A DNA stretch of 23,362 bases. Source: EX4572-165 sp964581795. Lineage in GTDB: Archaea; Thermoplasmatota; E2; DHVEG-1. Of the stretch, positions 1 to 7,232 are shown piece by piece (the stretch's first letter is position 1; each line of letters begins with the position of its first letter). The stretch lies in contig CAZOPW010000039.1 in assembly GCA_964581795.1 (NCBI GenBank), positions 1 to 23,362 on the forward strand. The letters are read 5' to 3'. The position numbers and the translations under genes were made by a program. The notes below the pieces were generated by a model. It ran no database searches and was not told the DNA's origin. It saw only the letters and a list, made by a program, of their open reading frames with translations.

Positions 1-55
1 CTGGCGACCTCCCGGTTATCAGCCGGGTGCTCCAACCGTGCTAAGCTACTCGCCC
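1..55 (-). tRNA. tRNA-Ile (anticodon GAT), 3' part outside the window
   Basis: Read on the minus strand, the sequence begins GGGCGAG at position 55, followed by T8-A9, a D-arm with a GGTTGG-like loop, and a five-pair CCCGG/CCGGG anticodon stem closing a seven-base loop. The anticodon is GAT (plus-strand ATC at 18-20), which reads isoleucine codons. The window ends after the anticodon arm, so the T-arm and the 3' half of the acceptor stem are missing. A TTTAAAAAT box on the minus strand at about 83-91 is at the right distance to be its TATA box. Confidence 0.9.
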
Positions 56-82
56 ATGTAAACCCCATCTAAATCATGAATA

Positions 83-108
83 ATTTTTAAAATGTAATGT
101 TTTACATT
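83..108 (-). promoter_or_regulatory. Putative tRNA-Ile promoter with adjoining palindrome
   Basis: On the minus strand an A/T box (TTTAAAAAT, plus 83-91) lies about 30 bases upstream of the mature tRNA 5' end at 55, the usual archaeal TATA position. Directly upstream, in the BRE position, is a perfect 7+7 inverted repeat AATGTAA-tgtt-TTACATT (91-108). Neither is confirmed; AT-rich DNA yields such motifs by chance. The rest of 109-318 shows nothing else I can support. Confidence 0.35.
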
Positions 109-318
109 CCTTTCATGTCTACGGGTTTAAACCATGTGTATTATAGAACTGTTAAAAAACTTTACTGAATGTATTATCTTAATTACCATTGGAAAACCTT
201 TAATTCAAAAAATAAAAAGAGTGATTGAGTAAAGAAAAATAATTCAATTTATTAAGTTTTCTAAAGAAAGTATTTATGGAGTTATTAGTTCCGGATGAAA
301 GACAACTGGAGTTATCAT

Positions 319-930
319 ATGAAAACAAAAACTGTAGAAAAGAATGCTTTATCACAATCAAAAGAATTCCTTCCAGCTGAACCTGCTGCACTTGGACTAA
401 CCGGTCTTGCTGTTGCTGCTTTAGTCATTGGATCTGGTTATCTAGGTCTTACATCAGGTGTTGATAAAGTACTTATGATTCCCTGGATACTTTTTTTTGG
501 AGGAATTGCGCAATTAATTGCAGGTATCATGGATTTTAAAAGAAACAATATTTTTGGTGCAACAGTATTTACTATTTATGCACTTGCCATGTGTGCAATT
601 GCTTTAACATTATTTTTCACTATTTTTGGAGGAGTAAATATTGATATTTCACATTATGGATTTGGATTGATCGGCATTCTTGTGTTTACTCTCATAGCAA
701 CAATTGCTTCCTTAATGACAAATAAAATTCTACTCATTATTCTAATCGTTGTTGATATTGCTGTCATCGGCCTAATTTTCCACTATCTAGCAGGTTCATC
801 AGCAGTAATCGGGGGAATTTTCTTATTATTGACTTCAGCATTGTCTTTTTACGCTGTTTCAGCAATTTTAATTAATTCGCTTGCTAAAAAAACAATCCTT
901 CCTTTAGGACACGCTGTGTGGAAACCATAA
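319..930 (+). CDS. GPR1/FUN34/YaaH (SatP-like) acetate/succinate transporter family membrane protein
   Basis: The product of 203 residues is almost wholly hydrophobic, with about six predicted membrane segments. It carries family signatures: EPAALGL near residues 21-27 (family NPAPLGL) and a second stretch around residues 55-80 with GGIAQLIAGIMDFKRNNIFGAT, shortened here to its key residues G-G-x2-Q-x3-G and F-G-A-T. This family moves acetate, succinate or ammonia/protons across the cytoplasmic membrane; the substrate cannot be read from sequence. I chose the ATG at 319 because GGAG lies about 8 bases upstream and the family begins near there. An in-frame ATG at 295 would add eight residues of no family character. 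It is monocistronic and followed by tRNA-Pro. Confidence 0.8.
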   Translation: MKTKTVEKNALSQSKEFLPAEPAALGLTGLAVAALVIGSGYLGLTSGVDKVLMIPWILFFGGIAQLIAGIMDFKRNNIFGATVFTIYALAMCAIALTLFFTIFGGVNIDISHYGFGLIGILVFTLIATIASLMTNKILLIILIVVDIAVIGLIFHYLAGSSAVIGGIFLLLTSALSFYAVSAILINSLAKKTILPLGHAVWKP

Positions 931-941
931 ACTATATCAAA

Positions 942-961
942 GAATCAAAAAATACTGATTC
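942..961 (+). terminator. Small hairpin between the transporter gene and tRNA-Pro
   Basis: GAATCA (942-947) and TGATTC (956-961) form a six-pair stem with an eight-base loop, starting 11 bases after the transporter stop codon. It could end the upstream transcript or be incidental. There is no T-run directly behind it, so support is weak. Confidence 0.25.
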
Positions 962-993
962 GAAATACTATAATTACTCCCTTTATTCTTTTT

Positions 994-1066
994 GGGCCCG
1001 TGGGGTAGCTTGGTATCCTTCTACCTCGGGGAGGTAGTAACCTGAGTTCAAATCTCAGCGGGCCCA
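994..1066 (+). tRNA. tRNA-Pro (anticodon GGG)
   Basis: A complete 73-base cloverleaf. The acceptor stem is GGGCCCG (994-1000) with CGGGCCC (1059-1065), and the discriminator is A1066. The D-arm is GGGT/ATCC. The anticodon stem CTACC/GGTAG (1021-1025/1033-1037) closes loop TCGGGGA with anticodon GGG at 1028-1030. The T-arm is CTGAG-TTCAAAT-CTCAG. No intron is present and the CCA end is not encoded. An A/T-rich box (about 963-973) sits at a typical upstream promoter distance. Confidence 0.96.
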
Positions 1067-1101
1067 CTCCATTATTTAAATATTAAATTCAAATCATATA
1101 T

Positions 1102-1575
1102 TTATACAACGATAATATTATTTTTACATTTTTGAATAACTTGTTTTTCAATGCAACCTGACAATATTTTATCTAGTCTGGATTTATCAGAATGATTAAT
1201 AACAATAAGATCAGGATTGTATTCATCCATTTGATTTTTAATTATTTGAGAAATGTTACCTTTTTTTATCAATTTTTTTGTTGTGATATTTCGTTTTTCA
1301 CTAACCTTATACAGTTTATCAGCGTATTGAGTTGACCGTATCTCTTGATCTTTTTGGAATTGATTTTCTAATTTTTCAACATCTTTTCTTCCAAGGTAAC
1401 TTGAAACTGTTCCACTTGACTCTTTACGTTCAGCAATACTAAGGAGTAATACTTCTTTGGGTTTTTTTGTATCGAGTAATTGTTTAATTTTTTCAATACT
1501 TTTTTTACTATACGGTCTTTGGTAAAATGCAATCATTATCTTATCTAAGGAATTTTGATTTTTTTTCTTATTCAT
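1102..1575 (-). CDS. UspA-like universal stress protein
   Basis: A 157-residue cytosolic protein with the Usp alpha/beta fold pattern: an N-terminal strand (KIMIAF), and a C-terminal block (about 121-157) DLIVINHS...ILSGCIEKQVI...NNIIVV that matches the end of Usp domains. The ATP-loop consensus G-x2-G-x9-G-S/T is degenerate here (N-H-S-D-K-S in place of the first glycines), so ATP binding is doubtful. It starts four bases after the stop codon of the DASS transporter and has a GGTGAT Shine-Dalgarno three bases before its ATG, so it is very probably the second gene of a transporter-Usp operon. A stand-alone Usp next to a permease often suggests regulation of transport, which is an inference here. 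Confidence 0.78.
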   Translation of the reverse strand: MNKKKNQNSLDKIMIAFYQRPYSKKSIEKIKQLLDTKKPKEVLLLSIAERKESSGTVSSYLGRKDVEKLENQFQKDQEIRSTQYADKLYKVSEKRNITTKKLIKKGNISQIIKNQMDEYNPDLIVINHSDKSRLDKILSGCIEKQVIQKCKNNIIVV

Positions 1576-1579
1576 TTTA

Positions 1580-3016
1580 TCACCATAAACCGATTATTTT
1601 CCACCATCCTAATCCAATGGTCATAAATATTGTGATACCAATCAAATTTAGTGTCAACCCAGGTTTTATAAAATCTTTAATTCCAAGAAATCCTGTGTCA
1701 TACACCATTGCAGAACCAGGTGTACCAATAATAAACATTAATGCAAATGCAGATGGTAGTGCTACAACATACATTCCAGTTTTTGCTGAGAGACCAATAC
1801 TAGTGAACACCGTGAGCGTTATTGGAAGAATTGTACCGGTTGCTGCACTATTACTCATAACTTCAGATAAGAAAATTGTAAGAGTAACAACGACAAAGAT
1901 TACGAGGAATGGATTAACTGAAACAAATTCGATTAGACTCTGAGCGATAAATGAGCTAGCTCCTGTTTCTGTAAGGGAAAATGCAAGAGTAATTGCTCCT
2001 GCATATAAGAATATAATTCCCCAAGGTAATTTATTTTCAACATCCTCCCAATTTAAAGTATTCGTCACTCCAAGGAGTCCTGCGATAAACACAGCAACAG
2101 TAGCCATACCAATAATTGTGCCAAAAAGACTCCAAAGGATAAAAGCTAGAATGAGGAAAAAAAGGACTTTTATTTCCCCAAATGAAATTGACCCCAATTT
2201 TTCAACTTCTCGATGTAAATAATGTTGTAAATAATTCATATCAATTTGTTCTAGAGGATAAAAATATCTTATCACAAAATAGACAAATAAAATCATAATA
2301 AGAACAATTGGAATTGCAGCAATAAACCAGTCTAGGAAACTAACAGTTTGACCTGTAGATTGATAATAAATTGAAATGGCCAAAGGATTTCTTGCTCCGC
2401 CTAATAATGTTCCCATACTTCCGATTGATGAACCATATGCTAAAGAGAGAAGAATGGCTTTTGAAAAATTTGTACCTATCATTTCTTTTTTAGCTGCTCT
2501 TAGGACACTTAAAACAATAGGTATTAATAATGCTACAACTCCATGAGCAGGCATCATCATTGATAAAAAAGCACTTATCAGGACAGTTCCAAATAAGAAG
2601 GTGGTTGGTTTAGATCCAAACTGTTTAAGAAATTTTAAAGCTATTCGTTTATCTAAATTATGTTTACTTAATGAAAATGCTAAAATGATAGCACCAAGTA
2701 AGAAAAAGATTGTACTTGATCCAGCACCTTGGAATGCATTTTGAGGAGTAAGGACACCAGTTCCAACAAGTAATACCGCAATGAAAAAGAATATCATGGG
2801 GAATGAAACAGGTCTAGTGATCCAGAGAGTGATAGTAAATGCAAAAACAGCAAGTGCATATTGTCCAGTCTGTTGTAATCCTTCAGGTGTGGGGAGAAGC
2901 GATATCGTAATAAACAGGCTGATAGCAATTAAAATAAAGATCCATTTTTGTTTATTTTCATCGGTTAGTTTTGATTTTACTGTTTTTTTAAGATTTAAAT
3001 CCACTAATTCTTCCAT
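1580..3016 (-). CDS. SLC13/DASS-family sodium/anion (dicarboxylate or sulfate) symporter
   Basis: A 478-residue integral membrane protein of normal length for the divalent anion:sodium symporter family. Both inverted repeats are visible. In the second repeat the S-N-S-A-A-T-G-T-I-L-P-I block (388-399) is the canonical SNT motif for Na+ and anion binding. In the first repeat the equivalent position after FLSMM reads P-A-H-G (about 156-159) instead of SNT. The segment GSSIGSMGTLLGGARNPLA and the late GSAMVYDTGF motif also fit the family. Likely substrates are C4-dicarboxylates, citrate or sulfate, but the altered motif makes the choice open. It is the first gene of an operon with the Usp gene. 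No clear Shine-Dalgarno precedes the ATG at 3016, so a leaderless mRNA is possible. Confidence 0.83.
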   Translation of the reverse strand: MEELVDLNLKKTVKSKLTDENKQKWIFILIAISLFITISLLPTPEGLQQTGQYALAVFAFTITLWITRPVSFPMIFFFIAVLLVGTGVLTPQNAFQGAGSSTIFFLLGAIILAFSLSKHNLDKRIALKFLKQFGSKPTTFLFGTVLISAFLSMMMPAHGVVALLIPIVLSVLRAAKKEMIGTNFSKAILLSLAYGSSIGSMGTLLGGARNPLAISIYYQSTGQTVSFLDWFIAAIPIVLIMILFVYFVIRYFYPLEQIDMNYLQHYLHREVEKLGSISFGEIKVLFFLILAFILWSLFGTIIGMATVAVFIAGLLGVTNTLNWEDVENKLPWGIIFLYAGAITLAFSLTETGASSFIAQSLIEFVSVNPFLVIFVVVTLTIFLSEVMSNSAATGTILPITLTVFTSIGLSAKTGMYVVALPSAFALMFIIGTPGSAMVYDTGFLGIKDFIKPGLTLNLIGITIFMTIGLGWWKIIGLW

Positions 3017-3115
3017 CCAAAGAAATTATTAATGAAATAATTGTTTAATTTTTCGATATTACTTTTTTTATTTAATAGAAATTATTTGAGAGATTTTTTT
3101 ATTGTTGATTTTTTT

Positions 3116-3883
3116 TTAGTAATACATATTTGGAACGTTTTCTTTTTGTGCTCTTGGTATCTGCTGGGTTTGTTTTAAATTTTGTTTGATATTCTTTTCA
3201 ATTTTTTCTGCTTTTTCATATAATGGTTTCAAGTCTAAGTTTACACCAGGTAACATGTCATCAATTTTTTCTAATAATCTTCCTGCGGCTCTAGAATCGG
3301 GATATGCAAGATGTGCTTCTGTGAGCATACAAATCATATTCTTGTTTCTTTCTGTTTCAGCGGATAGAAATGCACCCGTGAATCCTGCGATCATACCGTT
3401 TTGGATTTTTTCAATATCATATTTATTTAAAATATCAATCATGTCAGAATTACTGCCTACACCGTACACGTCAACTTGGTCTTCACTTTTATCAGTTGAT
3501 TTTAATCCTTCAAGTCCAAGAAACATCGACACATTTTTTTCATCCGTCCAATCTACTATCTTCTCGATTAATGGATTTACTATTTGTGGAGGTATTGGAA
3601 ATTCAGAAACGATAACGACTAAATTATCACAAATATCATTTTCACTGCAGATTTCTTTACCGGCATGATATATTCTTACTGGTGGAATTGGTTTTGATTT
3701 TCTAATTAATACTGATGGCATAAAATATTTTGAATTAATGGATCCTACACGTTTTAAGTCTAGAGAGTTAGAAATATAATTTCCTGCGATAGAACCAATT
3801 AAACCTACTGTTGGAAAACCGAGTATTACCAATGAGTTGGATATATCGATATCTTCATCCAAATTTATTGTGATTTCGTCCAT
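3116..3883 (-). CDS. PAC2-family proteasome assembly chaperone (PbaA/PbaB-like)
   Basis: A 255-residue soluble protein. The N-terminal LVILGFPTVGLIGSIAGNY block (about 18-36), the later VVIVSEFPIP stretch and the IAGFTGAFLS / LTEAHLAYPDSRAA region are typical of archaeal PAC2 (DUF75) proteins, which help assemble or activate the 20S proteasome. The last residues are N-M-Y-Y, which fits a C-terminal hydrophobic-Tyr-X (HbYX) tail, the motif that docks into the proteasome alpha-ring pockets. The start is placed at 3883 rather than the upstream ATG at 3952 because GGTGA lies seven bases before it and a TATA box (3916-3924) would put the RNA start near 3895, downstream of the longer start. Confidence 0.85.
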   Translation of the reverse strand: MDEITINLDEDIDISNSLVILGFPTVGLIGSIAGNYISNSLDLKRVGSINSKYFMPSVLIRKSKPIPPVRIYHAGKEICSENDICDNLVVIVSEFPIPPQIVNPLIEKIVDWTDEKNVSMFLGLEGLKSTDKSEDQVDVYGVGSNSDMIDILNKYDIEKIQNGMIAGFTGAFLSAETERNKNMICMLTEAHLAYPDSRAAGRLLEKIDDMLPGVNLDLKPLYEKAEKIEKNIKQNLKQTQQIPRAQKENVPNMYY

Positions 3884-3915
3884 GTTCAATTCACCATTAT
3901 GACACAGAAAATAAA

Positions 3916-3924
3916 GATATAAAG
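3916..3924 (-). promoter_or_regulatory. TATA box for the PAC2 gene
   Basis: The minus-strand sequence CTTTATATC is centred 37 bases upstream of the PAC2 ATG at 3883. A start of transcription 25 bases downstream (near 3895) would give a leader of about a dozen bases that contains the GGTGA ribosome-binding site. Confidence 0.5.
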
Positions 3925-4090
3925 TAATACCTTCAAAAAACATTAAAAACAATTTAAATTAAGAAAAAATGATTAAGTTTTATTTTATGATGATCTTATT
4001 TTGGCCAATAATTATTTGATATCTTTTTCATCTGTATGACCTCCTTTATACAATTAATTATAACTTAAATTTTATTTGTTATTGAGTCAT

Positions 4091-4101
4091 TTATTTATAT
4101 A
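4091..4101 (+). promoter_or_regulatory. TATA box upstream of the candidate structured RNA
   Basis: TTATTTATATA at 4091-4101 resembles the archaeal TATA consensus. It predicts transcription starting near 4120-4126, just where the long inverted repeat at 4129-4241 begins, with no open reading frame behind it. Confidence 0.4.
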
Positions 4102-4121
4102 ATAGATAAAATAGTTATTTT

Positions 4122-4250
4122 CGATGGTGAGGTTGAGAAGAGCCTTATGGCAAAAAAATATTTTTGCATCCCATCCCATCCACTCCCCATCTTTCCTCTA
4201 AGAAAGAACCTTGGTAGTCATAAAGGCTCTTCACAAACTTCTACAATGTT
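4122..4250 (+). ncRNA. Candidate structured non-coding RNA (unknown class)
   Basis: Within the 555-base gap between the PAC2 and M50 genes lies a compact, folded-looking element. An outer stem pairs GAGGTT (4129-4134) with AACTTC (4236-4241). A GA/ACA internal loop follows, then GAAGAGCC (4137-4144) with GGCTCTTC (4225-4232), continued by TTATG (4145-4149) with CATAAA (4219-4224, one bulged A). Inside are two hairpins: GCAAAAA/TTTTTGC (4150-4167) and CTTTC/GAAAG (4191-4206). Between them is a C-rich strand with three tandem CATCC units (4167-4181). A TATA box lies 25-30 bases upstream on the plus strand and a T-run follows near 4265. It matches no tRNA, SRP, RNase P, C/D or H/ACA pattern that I can recognise. 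The minus strand also has an A/T box (4264-4280), so orientation is inferred. A small mobile element is an alternative. Confidence 0.45.
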
Positions 4251-4404
4251 AAATGTGAATGAAATATTTTTTATAAATTTTCAAATGAAAATATTTTTTT
4301 CATTATTTGATAAACTTTAATTCAATTTAGACATGAATTAAATTTGCCTATATAGGATGATTTTTAATATATTATAAATTTATTGTTAAATTGTTTTTAA
4401 GTTA

Positions 4405-4415
4405 TTATTTTATAG
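4405..4415 (+). promoter_or_regulatory. TATA box for the M50 protease gene, probably leaderless
   Basis: TTATTTTATAG is centred 29 bases upstream of the ATG at 4439. No Shine-Dalgarno precedes that ATG, so transcription starting at or next to the start codon is the simplest reading. Confidence 0.4.
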
Positions 4416-4438
4416 TGTTTTTATACTTTAATCTCTTA

Positions 4439-5554
4439 ATGAAAACAAGTGTTCAAATAGGCACATTACTTGATATTCCGATACGAATTCACTTCACGTT
4501 TTTGTTTATTTTGGCTTTATTTGCATGGGTTTTTTCAATTGAGACTGTGACAATATACGGATTTACTATTGGATTTGGAGATTTTGCTATTTCATTAGGA
4601 TTTAAAGCTTTAGCTGGAGTCATAGCTGCAATTCTTCTTTTTGCTTGTGTATTATTACATGAATTAGGGCATTCATATGTCACCCAAAATTTTGGTCATA
4701 AAATTAACAGAATTACGTTATTTGTTTTTGGTGGGTCTTCAGAATCTGAAGATATTCCAAAAAAACCAAATAAAGAATTTAGAATCGCTCTGGCTGGTCC
4801 ACTAGTAAGTATTATACTAGGATTATCATTTTATTTGATATATTATTTAACAAGACTATTAGATGGTAATGTTATAATTTCGATTTTTTCAACAATGTTT
4901 GGGACATTGTCTTTTTATAACTTATTATTGGCGGGATTCAACTTAATTCCTGCCTTTCCAATAGATGGAGGACGTTTATTAAGAGCTGCTTTTGCGACAA
5001 GAATGGACTATCAAAAGGCAACAAAGACGGCAGCAAACATTGGAAAGGGTGTTGCAGTTGCCATGGCTATTTTCGGGATTTTTTATAATATATGGTTGGT
5101 GTTAATTGCGATTTTCATTTTCTTTGGGGCATCTCAAGAACAAAAAACGACAGAAATATCAAATGTTCTGGAAGGAAAAAGAATCCAAGATATAATGAAA
5201 AGGAAAATCGATTCAGTATCACCTGAGGCAAGCCTTAACAAAGCATACGAATCGATGGAGGAAAACAGACAGTTTACATTTCCAGTAATACAAAACAATG
5301 AGCTCATTGGAATAATTACTCCTGACGATTTGAAGACCGTGGATAAAGATAAATGGGATTCAGTACAAGTTAGAGAAATAATGAGTGAAAATGTTTCGAC
5401 TGTTTCACCTGAAGAAGATGCTTTTTCAGTATTTAAAAAAATAATGAAAGAAAAAACTGATAGGATTTTTGTTGAAGATAAAAATGAATTAGTTGGAATG
5501 ATTTCTCGAAACGATTTAATAAAAGCAATCAAATTTTATGAAGCTAGTAAATAA
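4439..5554 (+). CDS. M50 site-2-protease-like zinc metalloprotease with two CBS domains
   Basis: The product has 371 residues. The N-terminal two-thirds form a multi-span membrane domain with the zinc-binding HELGH motif (residues 74-78), and downstream the NLIPAFPIDGGR motif whose Asp is the third zinc ligand, so the intramembrane protease site looks intact. The C-terminal third carries a tandem pair of CBS domains (from RIQDIMKRKIDSVSP and from QVREIMSENVSTVSP), which usually bind adenine nucleotides and could gate proteolysis. Archaeal S2P-CBS proteins of this layout are common, but their substrates are mostly unknown. I chose the ATG at 4439 over 4391, since family members begin near MKTSVQIGTL and a TATA box at 4405-4415 suits a leaderless start there. 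The redox operon begins 31 bases downstream. Confidence 0.88.
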   Translation: MKTSVQIGTLLDIPIRIHFTFLFILALFAWVFSIETVTIYGFTIGFGDFAISLGFKALAGVIAAILLFACVLLHELGHSYVTQNFGHKINRITLFVFGGSSESEDIPKKPNKEFRIALAGPLVSIILGLSFYLIYYLTRLLDGNVIISIFSTMFGTLSFYNLLLAGFNLIPAFPIDGGRLLRAAFATRMDYQKATKTAANIGKGVAVAMAIFGIFYNIWLVLIAIFIFFGASQEQKTTEISNVLEGKRIQDIMKRKIDSVSPEASLNKAYESMEENRQFTFPVIQNNELIGIITPDDLKTVDKDKWDSVQVREIMSENVSTVSPEEDAFSVFKKIMKEKTDRIFVEDKNELVGMISRNDLIKAIKFYEASK

Positions 5555-5585
5555 AAAAATATTAAAGAAAGGTTGATTTGTATAT

Positions 5586-6956
5586 ATGAAAGAATATGAT
5601 GTTGTTGTAATAGGAGATGGATCTGGCTCTTCAATTGTTCAAACTGCACTCAATCATGGATCAAATGTAGCATTAATAGATAAACCACCAATTGGAGGTA
5701 CTTGTCAAAACTATGGGTGCATTCCAAGTAAAATGTTGATTTATCCTGCAGATATTGTCGCAGAGATTCAAAACGCAAAGAAACTAGGAGTCTATACAGA
5801 AATAACAGATATTGATTTCAAATCAATTATGGAACGAATGAGAAGAGATCGAAAAGAAAGTCAGCAATATCAACAAAATGGAATAAAAAACGTATCAAAT
5901 CTTGATTATTATCCTGGAGAATGTTTTTTTATAGATGATTACACTCTTTCAATTAATAACGAAAAAGTCAAAGGAAAAAAAATTTTTATAGCTACAGGTG
6001 CGCGTCCGTTAATTCCACCAATTAATGGTATTGATGATGTTGATTATTTAACAAATGAAACATTACTTGAATTAGAAGAACGACCTAAAAGTTTAATTAT
6101 TATTGGTGGAGGATATATTGCAGTTGAGTATGCTCATTTTTTTTCAGCGATGGGAACGAAAGTCACTATTTTAGAAAGGGAAAATCGACTTGTTGCAAGT
6201 GAGGAACCTGAGATTTCTAAGCTATTGGAAAAGGAATTAATGAAAAGAATGAGCGTTTATACAGGTGTAGAAGTAGTTGAGATAAATCAGGATAAGGATT
6301 TATTTAAAGTAAAAGGAGAAGATAAAGAAAACAAAGAAAAAGAATGGTTTTCTTCACAAAAGGTTTTAATTGCAGCGGGAAGAAAGTCAAATGCTGATAT
6401 TTTAAAAGTATCAAATACAGGTGTTGATGTTAACTCAAAAGGATATATAAAAGTAAATGATTTTTTTGAAACGACAAAAAATAATATTTGGGCTTTTGGA
6501 GATGCTATTGGAAAACAAATGTTTAAACATGTGGCAAATGAAGAAGCATTAATTGTAGGGAATAATGGTTTTCATGATGAAAAAATGAAAATGCGGTATC
6601 ATGCAGCACCACATGCAGTTTTTTCATATCCTCAGATTGCTTCAGTTGGACTTACACAGCAAGAAGCTAAAAATGAAGGCCATGATCTTTTAATTGGATC
6701 AGCTAGTTACGATCAAGTTGCTAAAGGCATTGCTATGATGGAATCAAATGGTTTTGCAAAAGCAATTGTAGATAAAAATGATTTACATATCCTTGGATTT
6801 CATATTATTGGTCCATATGCTCCGATATTAATCCAAGAAGTAATTACGATTATGGAAGTTAAAGGGCAAGTTGGCCATCTTGGTCAAGCAATGCATATTC
6901 ACCCGGCATTACCAGAACTCATTCAACGAACATTAGCAAATTTAAAGGAAGTATAA
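5586..6956 (+). CDS. FAD-dependent pyridine nucleotide-disulfide oxidoreductase (dihydrolipoamide dehydrogenase / mycothione-reductase-like)
   Basis: A 456-residue class I flavoprotein disulfide reductase. The N-terminal FAD-binding strand reads VVVIGDGSGSS (7-17). The redox-active pair is in GGTCQNYGCIPSK (C40 and C45). A second nucleotide fold begins IIIGGGYIAVEYA, for NAD(P)H. The FAD motif ...IWAFGDAIG is present, and the C-terminal interface has H439-P-x3-E444, the catalytic His-Glu pair. The G-x-G-S-G-S variant of the first motif resembles mycothione-reductase-like proteins more than lipoamide dehydrogenases. No HMA domain or C-terminal Cys pair argues for mercuric reductase, and no 2-oxoacid dehydrogenase genes are nearby. 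It is followed after three bases by a glutaredoxin, so a role in reducing a small thiol or protein disulfide is likely. The substrate is unknown. Confidence 0.85.
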   Translation: MKEYDVVVIGDGSGSSIVQTALNHGSNVALIDKPPIGGTCQNYGCIPSKMLIYPADIVAEIQNAKKLGVYTEITDIDFKSIMERMRRDRKESQQYQQNGIKNVSNLDYYPGECFFIDDYTLSINNEKVKGKKIFIATGARPLIPPINGIDDVDYLTNETLLELEERPKSLIIIGGGYIAVEYAHFFSAMGTKVTILERENRLVASEEPEISKLLEKELMKRMSVYTGVEVVEINQDKDLFKVKGEDKENKEKEWFSSQKVLIAAGRKSNADILKVSNTGVDVNSKGYIKVNDFFETTKNNIWAFGDAIGKQMFKHVANEEALIVGNNGFHDEKMKMRYHAAPHAVFSYPQIASVGLTQQEAKNEGHDLLIGSASYDQVAKGIAMMESNGFAKAIVDKNDLHILGFHIIGPYAPILIQEVITIMEVKGQVGHLGQAMHIHPALPELIQRTLANLKEV

Positions 6957-6959
6957 AGC

Positions 6960-7232
6960 ATGAAACATGTCGAAGGAGAAAATAAAGGAGACGTTTTATT
7001 ATATGCCATTAGTACCTGTGGTTGGTGTAAAAAAACTAAGAAGTTATTACAAGAATTGGATGTATCCTATAATTATGTTGACGTTGATTTATTAGACGAT
7101 GATGAAAAAGAAGATATTAAACAGCAAGTTAAGGATTGTAATCCGCAACTATCATATCCAACATTAAAGATTAATGATGCATGTATTATTGGTTTTAAAG
7201 AACAAAAAATAAGGGAGGCATTAGAAAAATGA
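6960..7232 (+). CDS. Glutaredoxin-like / NrdH-like thiol redox protein
   Basis: A 90-residue thioredoxin-fold protein with active site C20-G-W-C23 after the first strand (VLLYAISTC), a YVDVDLLDDDE segment, and the cis-proline loop S-Y-P-T-L-K-I. The fold length fits glutaredoxin/NrdH. It sits between a flavin disulfide reductase (three bases upstream) and a ferredoxin:disulfide reductase, whose ATG overlaps its stop codon (ATGA at 7229-7232). In Methanosarcina a glutaredoxin-like protein is reduced by a ferredoxin:disulfide reductase to feed ribonucleotide reductase, so the same partnership is probable here; the final target is not encoded in this window. Confidence 0.88.
   Translation: MKHVEGENKGDVLLYAISTCGWCKKTKKLLQELDVSYNYVDVDLLDDDEKEDIKQQVKDCNPQLSYPTLKINDACIIGFKEQKIREALEK

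Noticed and set aside
1527..1943. Open frame of 138 codons on the plus strand
   Set aside because: It lies antisense to the DASS and Usp genes, has no Shine-Dalgarno and resembles no protein family.
3186..3668. Open frame of 160 codons on the plus strand
   Set aside because: It is the complement of the well-supported PAC2 gene, and its residue composition reflects that.
4167..4181. Three CATCC units considered as a CRISPR or microsatellite repeat
   Set aside because: The unit is five bases, there are only three copies and no spacers; it is better seen as part of the structured element.
4137..4232. Minus strand of the structured element contains GAGGAAAG, the start of the RNase P RNA CR-I motif
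   Set aside because: The next bases (ATGGGG) do not continue the consensus, no matching P4 3' strand is seen, and the element is too short for a typical archaeal RNase P RNA.
4137..4236. ACA directly after the GGCTCTTC stem, as in H/ACA guide RNAs
   Set aside because: No upper stem or K-turn could be paired above a guide pocket; the interior holds two separate small hairpins.
5586..6956. Mercuric reductase assignment
   Set aside because: There is no N-terminal metal-binding domain, no C-terminal vicinal cysteines and no mer genes nearby; the HPALPE end and the glutaredoxin neighbour favour a thiol disulfide reductase.
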